From Bacteroides sp. (GTDB lineage: Bacteria; Bacteroidota; Bacteroidia; Bacteroidales; Bacteroidaceae): DNA of 64,000 bases. The notes under the pieces were generated by a model. That model was not told where the DNA came from, made no database searches, and was given only the letters and a program-made list of their open reading frames with translations. How positions within the stretch are numbered: the first letter of the stretch is position 1; each line of letters begins with the position of its first letter. The DNA lies in assembly GCF_028690125.1 (NCBI RefSeq), contig NZ_JAQVBV010000001.1:372001-436000 (forward strand), written 5' to 3'. Shown one piece after another: positions 15,356-26,000 of this stretch. The position numbers and the translations under genes are program-made.

Positions 15356-17272
15356 TTACCATAATGGATTCTGAACTAATTTCGTATTCCTGTTGAGGTC
15401 GGCTTGTTTAAGCGGCCATAAATAATCGCGCGTAGAGAACTCACGGTTGTAGATGACAACAGATTTGTAGAAGAGTTCCGGAGTAGATTGTGTAATGTTC
15501 AACCCCCTTATTTGAGCATTGAGATACTTGTTGCATTCCTTCCAACGGCGCAGGTCATGCAAGCGTGTCCCTTCAAACTCCAGTTCGATTAATCGTTCAC
15601 GGCGGATAATTTCGCGCATACCTTCTTTTGAGAGTGGCTTGGATGGATTCCTTGAGTATTTCGCCCAAGTATCTTGTAAAGTACAATCTTTGTCTAAACC
15701 GGCTCTGTGCCGTACCCGCTGGATGTACTCGTAGACTTCCGCATTTGGTGCATCCAATGCTTCGTTCAATGCTTCACTATACATCAGATAAATGTCTGCC
15801 AGACGGATGTGTGTATTTGGAAATTCATAGATGGTTTGCACCTCTTTTTGGTTCTGATTCTTATAACTGCAAACTTTCTTCACAAAGTAACCTGTGGCAG
15901 AAGTATAGTAAGTTTCGAATCCTGCTATACCTCCTTTTTTCGAGTTGATGCCATAAGCTTCTTCGGGTGATTTGTTTTCCATAGTAAACCACTTTCCTCC
16001 ATCAAATCCGATATGAGCGTAGAAACGTGGCTCACGGTTCAGGTGAAGTTTGATCGTCTTGTAGTTTGGTATAAAAAAAGCCGGCTGGTCGTTTGGAGTG
16101 TCTGTTATTTCATATTGTTCACTCATATTGACCGTGTTGTCTTCTTCCAAAGGTACTCCGTTCTTGCTGTAGTATTCTTCGATAATTTTCAGTGTCGGAG
16201 TAAACTGGCTCAGGTGATTCATCTCTCCGTGCCCCTTGTGGTAATCGGTTAGGTGAGCTTGTGCTAAGTGTTGGATATATACGCCTGCGCTTCCCGGAGC
16301 AAATATTTGCTCTTCGTTATAGCGCGAAGTGACAATCTCACGTAAAGTCATATCCAGTGCTGTTTCAGGAGTCAGATCAAAACTGACCCTTTCTTTGAAT
16401 TCGAACAGGGCATGACGTCCTTTCTCCGATTCTTCGATAGCTTGTTTGCATGCTTCGGCAGCCAACCGCCATTTCTCCTGACTTTTCTCCTGATTGAAGA
16501 AAGGTTTGTTATCCCGTGGATCGAGGAAATTGGCGTAATCGGTATTTCCATTGAACAGAGGGCTGGCTGCTGTTACCAGTACTTTGGCTTTAATACAACA
16601 AGCAGCGGGACGTGTGATTCTTCCCATTTCAGTAAGTGTGGCAGAGATGTATTCGGGTAATCCCTGATCCAGATCAATGGCATAATCCAGTAGTCCGACA
16701 ATGTAATCAACCACATCGTCTACTTTTTCTCTGTACTGAGTCATTTCCGGTAGTTCGGAATCAATATTGACATTCTGTTTCATCAAAGGGATTGGTCCGT
16801 AATGCAGAAATATCCAATAAAGATAATATGCTTTCAATGTGTATACCTCTGCAACCCATCGGTTCTTTTCGGAATAAGACAAATCGGGCACTTTATCAAT
16901 GTTTGCCAAAAAGACATTGCACTCATGGACTCCTCTGAATTTATTTGCTCCACCACTCCAATAGTTGAAGTAGCCGATGTTTGAACTCTGTAATCCATGG
17001 GTAATTCCCCATGCGTTTGAAAAATCCCAACGCCCACCGAATGCTTTTTGATAGGGACAAATATCATCTGTCGTCATCATGGCGGCATTTAGATTCACAT
17101 CAAAAGTAGACGGAAGGAAGTTGTAGCAAGTACCTAAATATTTCTTGGCATTTGCACGGTTGTTGAATGCCATATCAATAGTCGTAATATTGTCCGGTAT
17201 GACATTCAGGTACTCACTACACGAACTTAGTGAAGTGATGGCTGCCAGTAATAGTATATATAACTTTTTCAT
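15356..17272 (-). CDS. SusD-family glycan-binding lipoprotein, PUL 1
   Basis: The 638-residue protein has the lipobox SLSSC at the end of a short signal. The SusD pattern includes LNVIPDNITTIDMAF after the lipid cysteine, helical TPR-like segments (RWVAEVYTLKAYYLYWIFLHYGPIPL), and the C-terminal block IIRRERLIELEFEGTRLHDLRRW ending LWPLKQADLNRNTKLVQNPLW. It forms the lid over the SusC barrel. It starts 11 bp after the SusC gene and precedes the DUF4959 gene by 17 bp. Confidence 0.95.
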   Translation of the reverse strand: MKKLYILLLAAITSLSSCSEYLNVIPDNITTIDMAFNNRANAKKYLGTCYNFLPSTFDVNLNAAMMTTDDICPYQKAFGGRWDFSNAWGITHGLQSSNIGYFNYWSGGANKFRGVHECNVFLANIDKVPDLSYSEKNRWVAEVYTLKAYYLYWIFLHYGPIPLMKQNVNIDSELPEMTQYREKVDDVVDYIVGLLDYAIDLDQGLPEYISATLTEMGRITRPAACCIKAKVLVTAASPLFNGNTDYANFLDPRDNKPFFNQEKSQEKWRLAAEACKQAIEESEKGRHALFEFKERVSFDLTPETALDMTLREIVTSRYNEEQIFAPGSAGVYIQHLAQAHLTDYHKGHGEMNHLSQFTPTLKIIEEYYSKNGVPLEEDNTVNMSEQYEITDTPNDQPAFFIPNYKTIKLHLNREPRFYAHIGFDGGKWFTMENKSPEEAYGINSKKGGIAGFETYYTSATGYFVKKVCSYKNQNQKEVQTIYEFPNTHIRLADIYLMYSEALNEALDAPNAEVYEYIQRVRHRAGLDKDCTLQDTWAKYSRNPSKPLSKEGMREIIRRERLIELEFEGTRLHDLRRWKECNKYLNAQIRGLNITQSTPELFYKSVVIYNREFSTRDYLWPLKQADLNRNTKLVQNPLW

Positions 17273-17283
17273 CTCCTGTAGTA

Positions 17284-20200
17284 TTAGAAATTAATATTTA
17301 AACCAACATTATATACGGCTTGAATCGGATAGTTGAATCCATTACCTCCCATTTCTACATCCCATTCTTTGAATTTGCTGAATGTTAGTAGATTCAATCC
17401 GCTTACATAGAGTCTGAGATTATTCATGCGTATTTTGCTAAGAAGTTTTTCAGGAAAGGTGTAACCTAGTTCTACAGATTTCAATCGGATGTAGGAGCCA
17501 TCTCGGATGTACCAGGTACTACCTTGAGTGTTGTTTTCTATTTTTTCTGTAGTTAGCCTGGGCAATGCGGCATAGCTGTTTCTATTAGATTCCGACCAGT
17601 AGCTGTCTGCCCAGCACTTGAGTACATTGGTGGGGGCGATTCGACCACCAAACAAATCACTTTCTTCTTTAGAGAATGTTGATGCATTCAGGAAAGGTGT
17701 TGTACGCATAGCATCTATATAGAAAGAATTTCTAGCCGATCCCTGAAAGAAACAGGATATGTCGAAACTCTTATATCCTAAGGAAACTCCAAAACCGTAA
17801 TTTATTTCCGGAACTGTCGGGTAACCAATAGGTACGATGTCATTTCCATCGATAACATCATCTCCATTGATATCCCTGTATTTGATATCCCCAGGCATAT
17901 AATCTCCGTAGGTTTGTTTGGGAGAGTTGGCAATGTCAGCTTCATCAATAAAGAGGCGGTCGGCTATCAGTCCCCTCATTTGTCCGATTGGATAACCAGT
18001 GACAGTCAGCCATGGATATTCCAGTTTTGCCTCTTCTTTATACTCGTAGTTGCTTCTTGCAAAGGTGAAGCTACCACGCAGTCCCATCCAGAAATTTTTA
18101 TTGAACGAATGGTTGGCGTCCATCTGAATTTCTGCTCCGTAAGACGAGGCACGTCCTACGTTAGCTGATAATTTAGCCGCATATCCCAGTTCTTCGGGAA
18201 TTGTTTCTCGTTTTTGGTAGATTTTATTTCGCTTTTCCCGGAAATAGCTGGCTTGTATTTCGAGAAAGTTGAAGAGGGTGGTTTCAATACCTAAATCCAG
18301 TTTCTTGGCAACTTCCCATGTAATGAATGGATTGCCATATCTGGTAATATTTACAGTCTGCATTCCTTCCTGCCAATTCTCACCAAACCTTATTCCTGAC
18401 TCTCCGGCATTCAGATTTACTTCGGAGATGTAATAGAAGCGGTCGTTCGAGTCACCGATGCGGTCATTTCCTACCAATCCGTAGGTTCCTCTTAATTTTA
18501 GCTTATTCACCACTTTGTTTTCCGGCCAGAAGTCTTCATTGCTGATGAGATAACCTACTCCGGCAGATGGAAAGAAACCGAATCTTTCTTGTTTAGAGAA
18601 TCTTTCGGAGCCATTATAACCGAAGTTAGCTTCAAACAGGTATCTGGAATCGAAAGCATAGGTGACTCTACCCGATAGTCCGATATTACGGGAAGGCAGT
18701 GATTGCTGGATATTAGCACCATTACCGGTCAGATATTCGCGCATGGTTCCCACCAACAGTCCTCCTACACTATGTTTCCCAAAATCGCGGCTGTAATTCA
18801 ACGATCCCTCGAAGTAATAAGTAGTGTTAACGCCTGGTGTACCACCGGAATAGTTCAAATCTTCTTTGCCTGTGTTCGGATTTAATTGATTTAATGTATA
18901 TCGATCGTTATCTTTATCGTAATATCCTATTTTATAATAAAAAGGGGATGTTTCTCTGACAAGTGCAAAGTCAGAGTAACGCGTTGTGTTGGCGAGTATT
19001 CGTAGGTCCAGTCCTTTCGTAATGAAGTTCAGCTTTTGAGAGAACTCCATTTGTGCAGTAACCAAAGTGGAGTGAGAACTTCTGTATCCTCTAATCATAT
19101 CTGCATAAGGATTCAGGTAGTTACCTTCTTCCGCATTACCGAAGAGGACGTGTGCCGTTTTTACATTCGAATCGTCCGGAGCATATACTTTGGGAAACTT
19201 AACAGGAGAAGCTGAGCGTACTTTACGGTACATTAGGTCCCCACCGTCGATTGGACCATTGTAATCTTCGAAGTTTGCATTGACACGGATATCTAGCTGT
19301 GTTGTTTTGGTAAGATCCAGATTTATATTCGTTCTCAACTGGATTCTTTTAATGTCGATATTGGTGTTGTAGTTGTTTTTCGGATCTACTTTCAGCGCAC
19401 CATTATCTTGGCTGAAGTTAGCCGATACATAATAACGTGCCATTGTACCTCCGCCGCTAAGGTTCACATTTGCTCGTTGATTCATGACTGTTTTCTTGAA
19501 TAGTTCATCATACCAGTCTACTTCCGGATACACATACGGATTGAGTCCTTTTCCGGTATTGGCAATCTTTTCGTCGGAGAATGGGCGGGCTGCCAGTGGA
19601 TTTCTGGTTACAACCGCTTCGTTGTACATTTTCATATATGTGACAGGATCTGCCAACTGAATGTTGCGTATGGGAGTCGAAATAGAGTTTTCCAAACGAA
19701 TGCTGACTTTAGCCGGTCCCTCTTTTCCTTCTTTTGTAGTAACCAATACTACACCATTTGCACCCCGTGCACCATAAATGGCAGTAGCCGTTGCATCCTT
19801 CATGATAGAGAATGACGCAATATCATCTACAGAAAGTCGAGCTAATTCATCGTTTGACGATTCGATATTGTCAATCAGGATTAGTGGTGAAGAGGAATAG
19901 CCGAACGTCGTTACACCTCGAATGAAGAAGTTCGTGTTATCTTTTCCCGGTTCTCCGGATGACTGATAGGCAATGATTCCTGCCATTCTGCCCGACAGTC
20001 CTTGCGTCAGGTTACTGGAAGGAACTTTCAGCTCAGAAGGTTTAATCGTTGATACGGCAGCAATAACGCTTTCCTTCTTCTGTTTCGCAAATCCAACTAC
20101 TGTCACTTCATCCAGTTCGTCTGTCTTCGGCTGTAGCTTTACAGTGATTTTCTTTTGTACTCCGACAGTGACTTTCTGTGTCTGGTAACCCAGGTAGGAG

Positions 20201-20439
20201 AAAACGAGCACATCCGCATTTCCTACTTTAATTGAGAAAGAACCGTCAATGTCCGTAACGACACCTCTGGAAGATTTGTCCACCAGGATCGTAACTCCGG
20301 GAAGTCCTTCTCCTTGTTCGTCATAGACGATACCAGCCACTTCCCTTGTCGTTTGTGCTGTGATAGCCGTCATCTGGAAAGAAAGGACGATGAGTGCTAA
20401 CCATACTTTTAATAAATGATTCGTGATTTGTTTTTCCAT
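17284..20439 (-). CDS. SusC-family TonB-dependent outer-membrane transporter, PUL 1
   Basis: The 1051-residue protein has a signal peptide (to AITAQ). A CarboxypepD_reg-like N-terminal domain comes first (REVAGIVYDEQGEGLPGVTILVD), then a TonB-box-like stretch (DELDEVTVVGFAKQKK). The plug follows with SGRMAGIIAYQSSGEPGKDNTNFFIRG and the ATAIYGARGANGVVLVTTK motif typical of SusC. A long beta-barrel ends in VYNVGLNINF with the terminal aromatic. It imports oligosaccharides using TonB energy. It is the first gene of the PUL 1 operon, divergent from the AraC regulator across 235 bp. Confidence 0.95.
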   Translation of the reverse strand: MEKQITNHLLKVWLALIVLSFQMTAITAQTTREVAGIVYDEQGEGLPGVTILVDKSSRGVVTDIDGSFSIKVGNADVLVFSYLGYQTQKVTVGVQKKITVKLQPKTDELDEVTVVGFAKQKKESVIAAVSTIKPSELKVPSSNLTQGLSGRMAGIIAYQSSGEPGKDNTNFFIRGVTTFGYSSSPLILIDNIESSNDELARLSVDDIASFSIMKDATATAIYGARGANGVVLVTTKEGKEGPAKVSIRLENSISTPIRNIQLADPVTYMKMYNEAVVTRNPLAARPFSDEKIANTGKGLNPYVYPEVDWYDELFKKTVMNQRANVNLSGGGTMARYYVSANFSQDNGALKVDPKNNYNTNIDIKRIQLRTNINLDLTKTTQLDIRVNANFEDYNGPIDGGDLMYRKVRSASPVKFPKVYAPDDSNVKTAHVLFGNAEEGNYLNPYADMIRGYRSSHSTLVTAQMEFSQKLNFITKGLDLRILANTTRYSDFALVRETSPFYYKIGYYDKDNDRYTLNQLNPNTGKEDLNYSGGTPGVNTTYYFEGSLNYSRDFGKHSVGGLLVGTMREYLTGNGANIQQSLPSRNIGLSGRVTYAFDSRYLFEANFGYNGSERFSKQERFGFFPSAGVGYLISNEDFWPENKVVNKLKLRGTYGLVGNDRIGDSNDRFYYISEVNLNAGESGIRFGENWQEGMQTVNITRYGNPFITWEVAKKLDLGIETTLFNFLEIQASYFREKRNKIYQKRETIPEELGYAAKLSANVGRASSYGAEIQMDANHSFNKNFWMGLRGSFTFARSNYEYKEEAKLEYPWLTVTGYPIGQMRGLIADRLFIDEADIANSPKQTYGDYMPGDIKYRDINGDDVIDGNDIVPIGYPTVPEINYGFGVSLGYKSFDISCFFQGSARNSFYIDAMRTTPFLNASTFSKEESDLFGGRIAPTNVLKCWADSYWSESNRNSYAALPRLTTEKIENNTQGSTWYIRDGSYIRLKSVELGYTFPEKLLSKIRMNNLRLYVSGLNLLTFSKFKEWDVEMGGNGFNYPIQAVYNVGLNINF

Positions 20440-20674
20440 GTGTTTCCAAGTTAGATAAATGAAAGAATGATTATATAATGCAAAAGTAGGAGGAAACTGC
20501 TTTGGGAATTTTTCGATATTGATATATAATTTCTCATTTTTGATAAATTAGAATGGCTGTATCCGGATCCACTTTGTAAATTGTCACTCATTTGTTACCA
20601 TATATCGAAAAAATGCTTTAATTTGCTTCCGCATTAATCAATTAACGAGTTATCTTATATTTATCCAAATTAGC
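20440..20674. promoter_or_regulatory. Divergent SusC/AraC regulatory region, PUL 1
   Basis: On the minus strand, CAAAAGTA at 20481-20488 is the complement of TACTTTTG, a good TAnnTTTG -7 box 42 bp before the SusC ATG. An AT-rich block at about 20511-20549 begins 40 bp from the box with GATATAT. The same arrangement appears upstream of the GH106-like gene. TTTTTCGATAT at 20509-20519 and its exact inverse ATATCGAAAAA at 20602-20612 form an 11-bp inverted repeat, a candidate pair of regulator half-sites. I did not find a convincing -7 box for the AraC gene. Confidence 0.6.
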
Positions 20675-21574
20675 ATGAGCACAATTGAAAGCCGTAACAT
20701 TAAGTACTTTAGCATAAGTACTAATGATGAAGCATGGGGGATTATAGTTACTACTGTGGGTTCTCAATTGATTCCGGAACATAGTTCTTATCCTCGTTCC
20801 CAGCATCCGAAATCTCATATCTTTAATCCGAAGAATGGAAGGGTATTGAAAGAATATCAACTTATTTATATTTCCAAAGGTGGAGGATATTTTGAATCAC
20901 AATCTTGCAAGAGACAACGTATTGAAGCAGGAACTATGATTCTATTGTTTCCGAACGAATGGCATACTTATGAACCGGATACTGCTACGGGGTGGTATGA
21001 GTATTGGGTAGGATTCAAGGGAGTGCATATCGACAACCGCGTGGCGAATGGATTCTTCTCACCGAAGTACCCTCTTTATCATATAGGTTTTAGTTCGTCC
21101 ATCATCGGGCTGTATGAAGACATTGCGAATTATACCTTGGAAGAAAAAGCGGGATATCAGCAGATTATTTCAAGTATTGTACTCTATATTTTAGGTTCTG
21201 TCTATTATAAGAAAAGGAATGAGACTTTCAATGATTCTTTTGCCGTCAATAAGATCAATGAAGCACGTACGATTATGAAACAGGAAATAGAGAATAATAT
21301 TTCTCCTGAAGGTATTGCGGAAAGGCTTGGAGTGAGTTATTCCTGGTTCCGGAAAATGTTTAAGCAATATGTAGATGTATCGCCCGCACAATATCAGGCT
21401 AATTTGAAATATTTAAGATCGAAGGAGTTGTTGGATACGACGGAGATGAGTATTATGGATATTGCTTTTAAACTCAACTTCGAAAATGTGGGACAGTTTT
21501 CTACTTTCTTCCGTAAAAAAGAAGGAATCCCCCCTTACCAGTATCGTAAGGAGGGACATCATATCAGGAAATAA
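20675..21574 (+). CDS. AraC-family regulator of PUL 1 (cupin sensor type)
   Basis: The 299-residue protein has an N-terminal cupin-like ligand-binding domain of the AraC type (LIYISKGGGYFESQSC, GTMILLFPNEWHTYEP). The C-terminal 100 residues hold two helix-turn-helix motifs (PEGIAERLGVSYSWFRKMFKQYVDVSPAQYQ in part, and MDIAFKLNFENVGQFSTFFRKKEGIPPYQYR in part). It should sense a sugar in the cytoplasm and control transcription. This differs from the membrane hybrid two-component systems common in Bacteroides PULs. It is divergent from SusC and its last 11 bp overlap the convergent isomerase gene. The probable targets are both PUL 1 promoters. Confidence 0.92.
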   Translation: MSTIESRNIKYFSISTNDEAWGIIVTTVGSQLIPEHSSYPRSQHPKSHIFNPKNGRVLKEYQLIYISKGGGYFESQSCKRQRIEAGTMILLFPNEWHTYEPDTATGWYEYWVGFKGVHIDNRVANGFFSPKYPLYHIGFSSSIIGLYEDIANYTLEEKAGYQQIISSIVLYILGSVYYKKRNETFNDSFAVNKINEARTIMKQEIENNISPEGIAERLGVSYSWFRKMFKQYVDVSPAQYQANLKYLRSKELLDTTEMSIMDIAFKLNFENVGQFSTFFRKKEGIPPYQYRKEGHHIRK

Positions 21575-22985
21575 CAATGACCGGAATATTCAGCATAAAT
21601 GCATATTTCTTGAGAATATCGGCTACATGACCTACACCGATGGAACAATGGTGGGATGGTCCTGCCTTGCTCCACCTTTCGATAAACTCTTTGGCGGATA
21701 TCGGAAATTTGTACCTGCTATTGAGATTGCCGATATTCAGTATAGGACCCGGAACGGATTCTCCTTCGGCAATCAGGAAAGATAATCCACCTTTTCCTTC
21801 GACAACAGATAATAAAGTCACCGGACCTTGTTTGACGGACATTTGAATAGATAATCCTTTGCCCGGTTTCCCATGATATACGGGCAGTGGAACCAGTTTC
21901 ACCCGATCTTCTGAAATAATAAAGTGTGCCGGCCCGTCATGACCCAGCATAACGATATCATCATTGTAGTCCAAGGCATAAAACTCAGAGAAACATCCGC
22001 CGATGCCGAGTAGCGACATGATTTTCATGGCTTGAGCATTCTTCACTTCGTACTCACCTGCTATGGGAATATTCTTTCCGGTGAGAATGGTGTTTCCGGC
22101 AATGATAGAGGTAATGATATTCTCATACTCATTACCATTCATGCCCGAATAGTAATAGGCCATCGAACCGAGCTTATGATTAGCAACAAGCTTGTCAAGA
22201 GCTACGGATGTGTGTGCCGCTCTTTCAATCTCATCTGCGGTACAGGTTTCGTCGATCGTGAATATCCGGCTAAACTCTTCTTTCTTCGATTCGATTTCTG
22301 CCTGAGTCGCACTCTCTCTGAGTGCTGCCAGTTCACACATTTCCAATATTTCGATATGCGTACCGAATACGGTACTTTGTAGTGCCAGATCGGAGTATAC
22401 ATCGACCATTCCTCCGTAATAATTGCCAAGTACGCCCATACGGTTCTTTCGCATCCCTTGTGATACTTCCGCTGCTTTGATCCATTGTGAGATCTCTGTC
22501 CAAGCTTCTGGGTCGTCCAGGTATCCGGATACAATCTCATACCGGATCGCAGTGCGATTGAATACCGAGCAGAATTCAGGAATGGAACAAGCCTGGCAGT
22601 TTGCCAGCCATTCTCCGGTCATACTACCTCTGTCGCTCATGCTGTTCAGTTTGTCGTATTCAATGGCAGGCAGAGGTTGCATATTCAACAAGATAACCGG
22701 TATATTCAGCCGATTGGCTATTGGAATAATCGTAGACGAAAGGGCATAGGTTGAGATGAAAATGAATAGAACTTCTACATCTTCGCTCTTCATTAGCGAG
22801 GTTACCCGCTCTGCCTTTTCGGAGTCATCGACCATTCCCGCATCGATGACAGTCACATTACCAAGCGACTGCATTTTATTCTTTATTTTGTTCTGATGGC
22901 CTATCAGACGATCCAGTAGTCCGTCAAATTGCTCCCAATACGTATTGAGTCCGACTCCCATCAAACCAATTTTTACATTCTCCAT
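21564..22985 (-). CDS. L-arabinose/L-fucose isomerase-fold sugar isomerase
   Basis: The 473-residue cytoplasmic protein resembles the L-arabinose isomerase family along its length (VKIGLMGVGLNTYWEQF at the start, a Rossmann-like N domain). The metal/catalytic residues of AraA have counterparts: E311 in IAGEYE, E334 in SEFYALDY, H349 in LGHDGPAH, and H445/H446 in PSHHCSIG. These fall close to the E. coli AraA positions (306, 333, 350, 450, from memory). It should interconvert an aldose and ketose, probably an L-sugar or 6-deoxysugar released in this PUL. Which one is unknown. It follows the GH106-like gene by 38 bp and shares its transcript. No kinase or aldolase gene is nearby. Confidence 0.8.
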   Translation of the reverse strand: MENVKIGLMGVGLNTYWEQFDGLLDRLIGHQNKIKNKMQSLGNVTVIDAGMVDDSEKAERVTSLMKSEDVEVLFIFISTYALSSTIIPIANRLNIPVILLNMQPLPAIEYDKLNSMSDRGSMTGEWLANCQACSIPEFCSVFNRTAIRYEIVSGYLDDPEAWTEISQWIKAAEVSQGMRKNRMGVLGNYYGGMVDVYSDLALQSTVFGTHIEILEMCELAALRESATQAEIESKKEEFSRIFTIDETCTADEIERAAHTSVALDKLVANHKLGSMAYYYSGMNGNEYENIITSIIAGNTILTGKNIPIAGEYEVKNAQAMKIMSLLGIGGCFSEFYALDYNDDIVMLGHDGPAHFIISEDRVKLVPLPVYHGKPGKGLSIQMSVKQGPVTLLSVVEGKGGLSFLIAEGESVPGPILNIGNLNSRYKFPISAKEFIERWSKAGPSHHCSIGVGHVADILKKYAFMLNIPVIVIS

Positions 22986-23023
22986 GATGTTATTTCTTTT
23001 TTCTATATTTGAATAATCTGTTT

Positions 23024-26000
23024 TTATTTTGAAGTGATAACATCAAAATCTTCCATTAATCCGTAATCCATGAAATAATATTCATTTCCCGGTGCTTGTT
23101 TCTGTACTCCGTTCCAATGCCAGGGGCCGGTAATGCTGACTTCAGTTGTATAGTGAGGACCCATCAGGTTTCTCAGACTTCCGATTACTCTGACTTCAAT
23201 CTTATTATCTCCTTTCTTTACATACGGGGTAAGGTCGAAATTGTAAGGCTTATAAGCGATGATACCCGCTTTCTGGTTATTTACGTACACTTCGGCAAGT
23301 GTTCCATTCCACTTGTTCAGTTGGATTGCGTAGCGACTCGCAAGGTTGTCAATATTATATGTTTTACTGTAACCCATATCCCATGAATAATAAGGTTGTC
23401 CCTGTCCTTTCCAGCTTCCCGTCTTAAAGGTCTTTACCGGTTCTTTGATTACCCAACCCATCGGTGCAGGCTCCAATGAGAAATCTCCCACAACGTAAAC
23501 CGGAGCAATTTCGGCATAGATACTCATCGGTTTTACACTCAACTCGATGGTGTTTACTCCGGTGTTGGCAACATCCCCGATGCTGTAGACTCCGAAACGG
23601 CTGTCCAGCCAATACTCTCCATTGACCACTGATAATGCCTTTCCATTCACTTTTACTTTCCAGATGTCTGGTTGTTCGGCAACAAGTCTCATTTTGCTCT
23701 TATCCATATTGTCTGCAACAATGAAACTATAGAGTACTTTGATATCACCTGTGCGGAAAGTATCCTTCTCAACAATCTGTTGTTTAAACTGAACGGCGGA
23801 GTTCCACGGATCATTCATACCATAATGTTGATACAACTTGTTACAAGCTTCTACCGTATAGAGGTGTTTTTCTGCCTTTCCATCTATAATAAGATCACAG
23901 AAGTCAATACTCAGTACGTTATCCTTCAGTCTTTTCACTTCCAGTGGTGTAACGGCTTTCACTACTTGCCCGTTGGCAATTTCCGGTTTCACCTTATAGG
24001 TATTAGTGCCTGATGGAGAGCTGAATAAGATCAAACTACCGGCGGGCGGAAGATTGAATTCTGTTTCCACATGATTACCATCCGCTTTGCATGGGTATGC
24101 GTAGATTGTACCGGACATGGCATCAAGTTCCATCAACGTTTTTCCTTTGATGGCAACACGTCCTGTAGCAGATTCAGTTAATGAAGAATTGACCAAGAAT
24201 ACCAGTTCGCCATCCTTGTAACTTCTTCTGTGATGATAGAGATGATTGCCTGCCACTTGTTTGAAGCTAATTTCGGGACTTGCGAATACCGTCTGAATCA
24301 GTGGTTCGGATAGCTCGTTGTACGTTTTGATCTGTCCCGCATTGTCTTTCATGAATTGAGCCAACTCAGCACTTTCTTTACCATCAATGAAGGTAGGTGT
24401 TGAGAAAAGGATCAGTTCGCCTCCGGATTTTACAAATTTCTTCAGCAACTGGAATGTCTTTGAGTTCAGATTTTCGGTAATTGGAGGAAGAACGACTCTT
24501 TTGTATCCTCTCTTGCCTACAACAAATTGACCTTTCTTTACACTCCCCTGATCTTTGATAATATTCTCAGAGCCTAAATCGTATTCTACTTGGCTTTTCT
24601 CCAGTTTGGTGATAAAATTTTGGAATGCGATACCGATATCCATCGTTCTGACCTGTCCTTTTACATAAGAGTAAGTTAGCCAGGCAGTGGTAGTCGGTTC
24701 TATAATCAATATGTCGTTGAGTTGATCGCCCTGACTCAGGATCAGAGACAAACGTGCGAAATAATCATTCTGAGTCTTATAGCTCGACCACCAGGGGGAG
24801 ATAGAAGTAAAGACAGGCGGGTAATCGTATTTACGTGCTCCCACGATAGTCATGTGTGACAGATGCTGATTCATGAAGTTCACTCCCAGTACATATTCCC
24901 AGTCACCCAGTCTTTTGAAATCTTCAAAAGTCTCATTCCAGCCGCCGCCGCCATATGTCTCGCTGAGCGTTCGGGCATATCCCATCTGATTGGCGACACT
25001 ACTCAATTCTTTGACTGATCTTATATTTCCGAACTGAGCCATCGGATGTCCTTCGTTATATTGGTTGAACAACATATCGATTGCAGGCATCTGATGCCAT
25101 ACGTACATAGCCATATTGTCTCCGCCATGAGACATATCCGGCCATCCGTGTTCCCAGTAATGACCTGTCCATTTCATGTTCTTCTTCTCGCAATAGGCGT
25201 GATAGGGCTTCGCCCATCGGTCAATAAAAAGTTGAGTAAGTGTTTCTGTATAGTTGTGACGCACTTGCTGCCAGTTATCTGTTGTTTCTACTAATAAGGG
25301 AAGTACTGATTTTAAATCATACCCCCAACGCTTCTGGAATACCTCGAATAAGTCGGGAGTCCAGCGTATTCCACCCGGACTTGAAATGTTAGGTTCATCG
25401 GTGAAAACACCTTTAATAGCAGTACCGAGCTCTTTTCCGAAAGTTTTTTCGTATCCGGTCATTGTGATGTCTAAGAACTTTTCTGTAACACCGGGATGTA
25501 ATAAATCGACGTATGAATAACCACCATGCCAGTCGGAACGACCATAATAGGTCTTCTTATACAAATAGTATTCCCCTTTGGTGTTCTTATAATCAGCCAG
25601 GGAAGCTGTGATATCTTTAAAAGTACTTCCTTCTTTTTTCAGACATAAGAAGTAATCTTTTGCATTATCAGGCAGAACCTCGACCTTTGTGTAATCCAAT
25701 CCTTGTCCCTGATTATACGATTCGGGCATTTGTTCGTTCACATGGCCTCCGGCGAATCCGCTTGGATAGGAATTCTCGTCGTAGATCCAGATATCCATTC
25801 CCAGTTTCTTTCCGGCTTCTACGCTGTATTTATACAATTTGAACCAGTCATCAGAGAGGTATTCGGTGATCAGTCCCGGACGCGGATGTACAAAAGCTCC
25901 GCCAAATCCTTGTGATTTGAGTTCACCCAGCATACGGTCGATATCCGCATTCGTTACTTTCGTGTTCCACACCCATAGCGGGGCGGAACGGAATTCTTTT

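Noticed and set aside
20440..20674. Invertible promoter (phase variation) because of the inverted repeat
   Set aside because: The inverted repeat is only 11 bp, AT-rich, and there is no invertase gene in the window. A regulator site is simpler.
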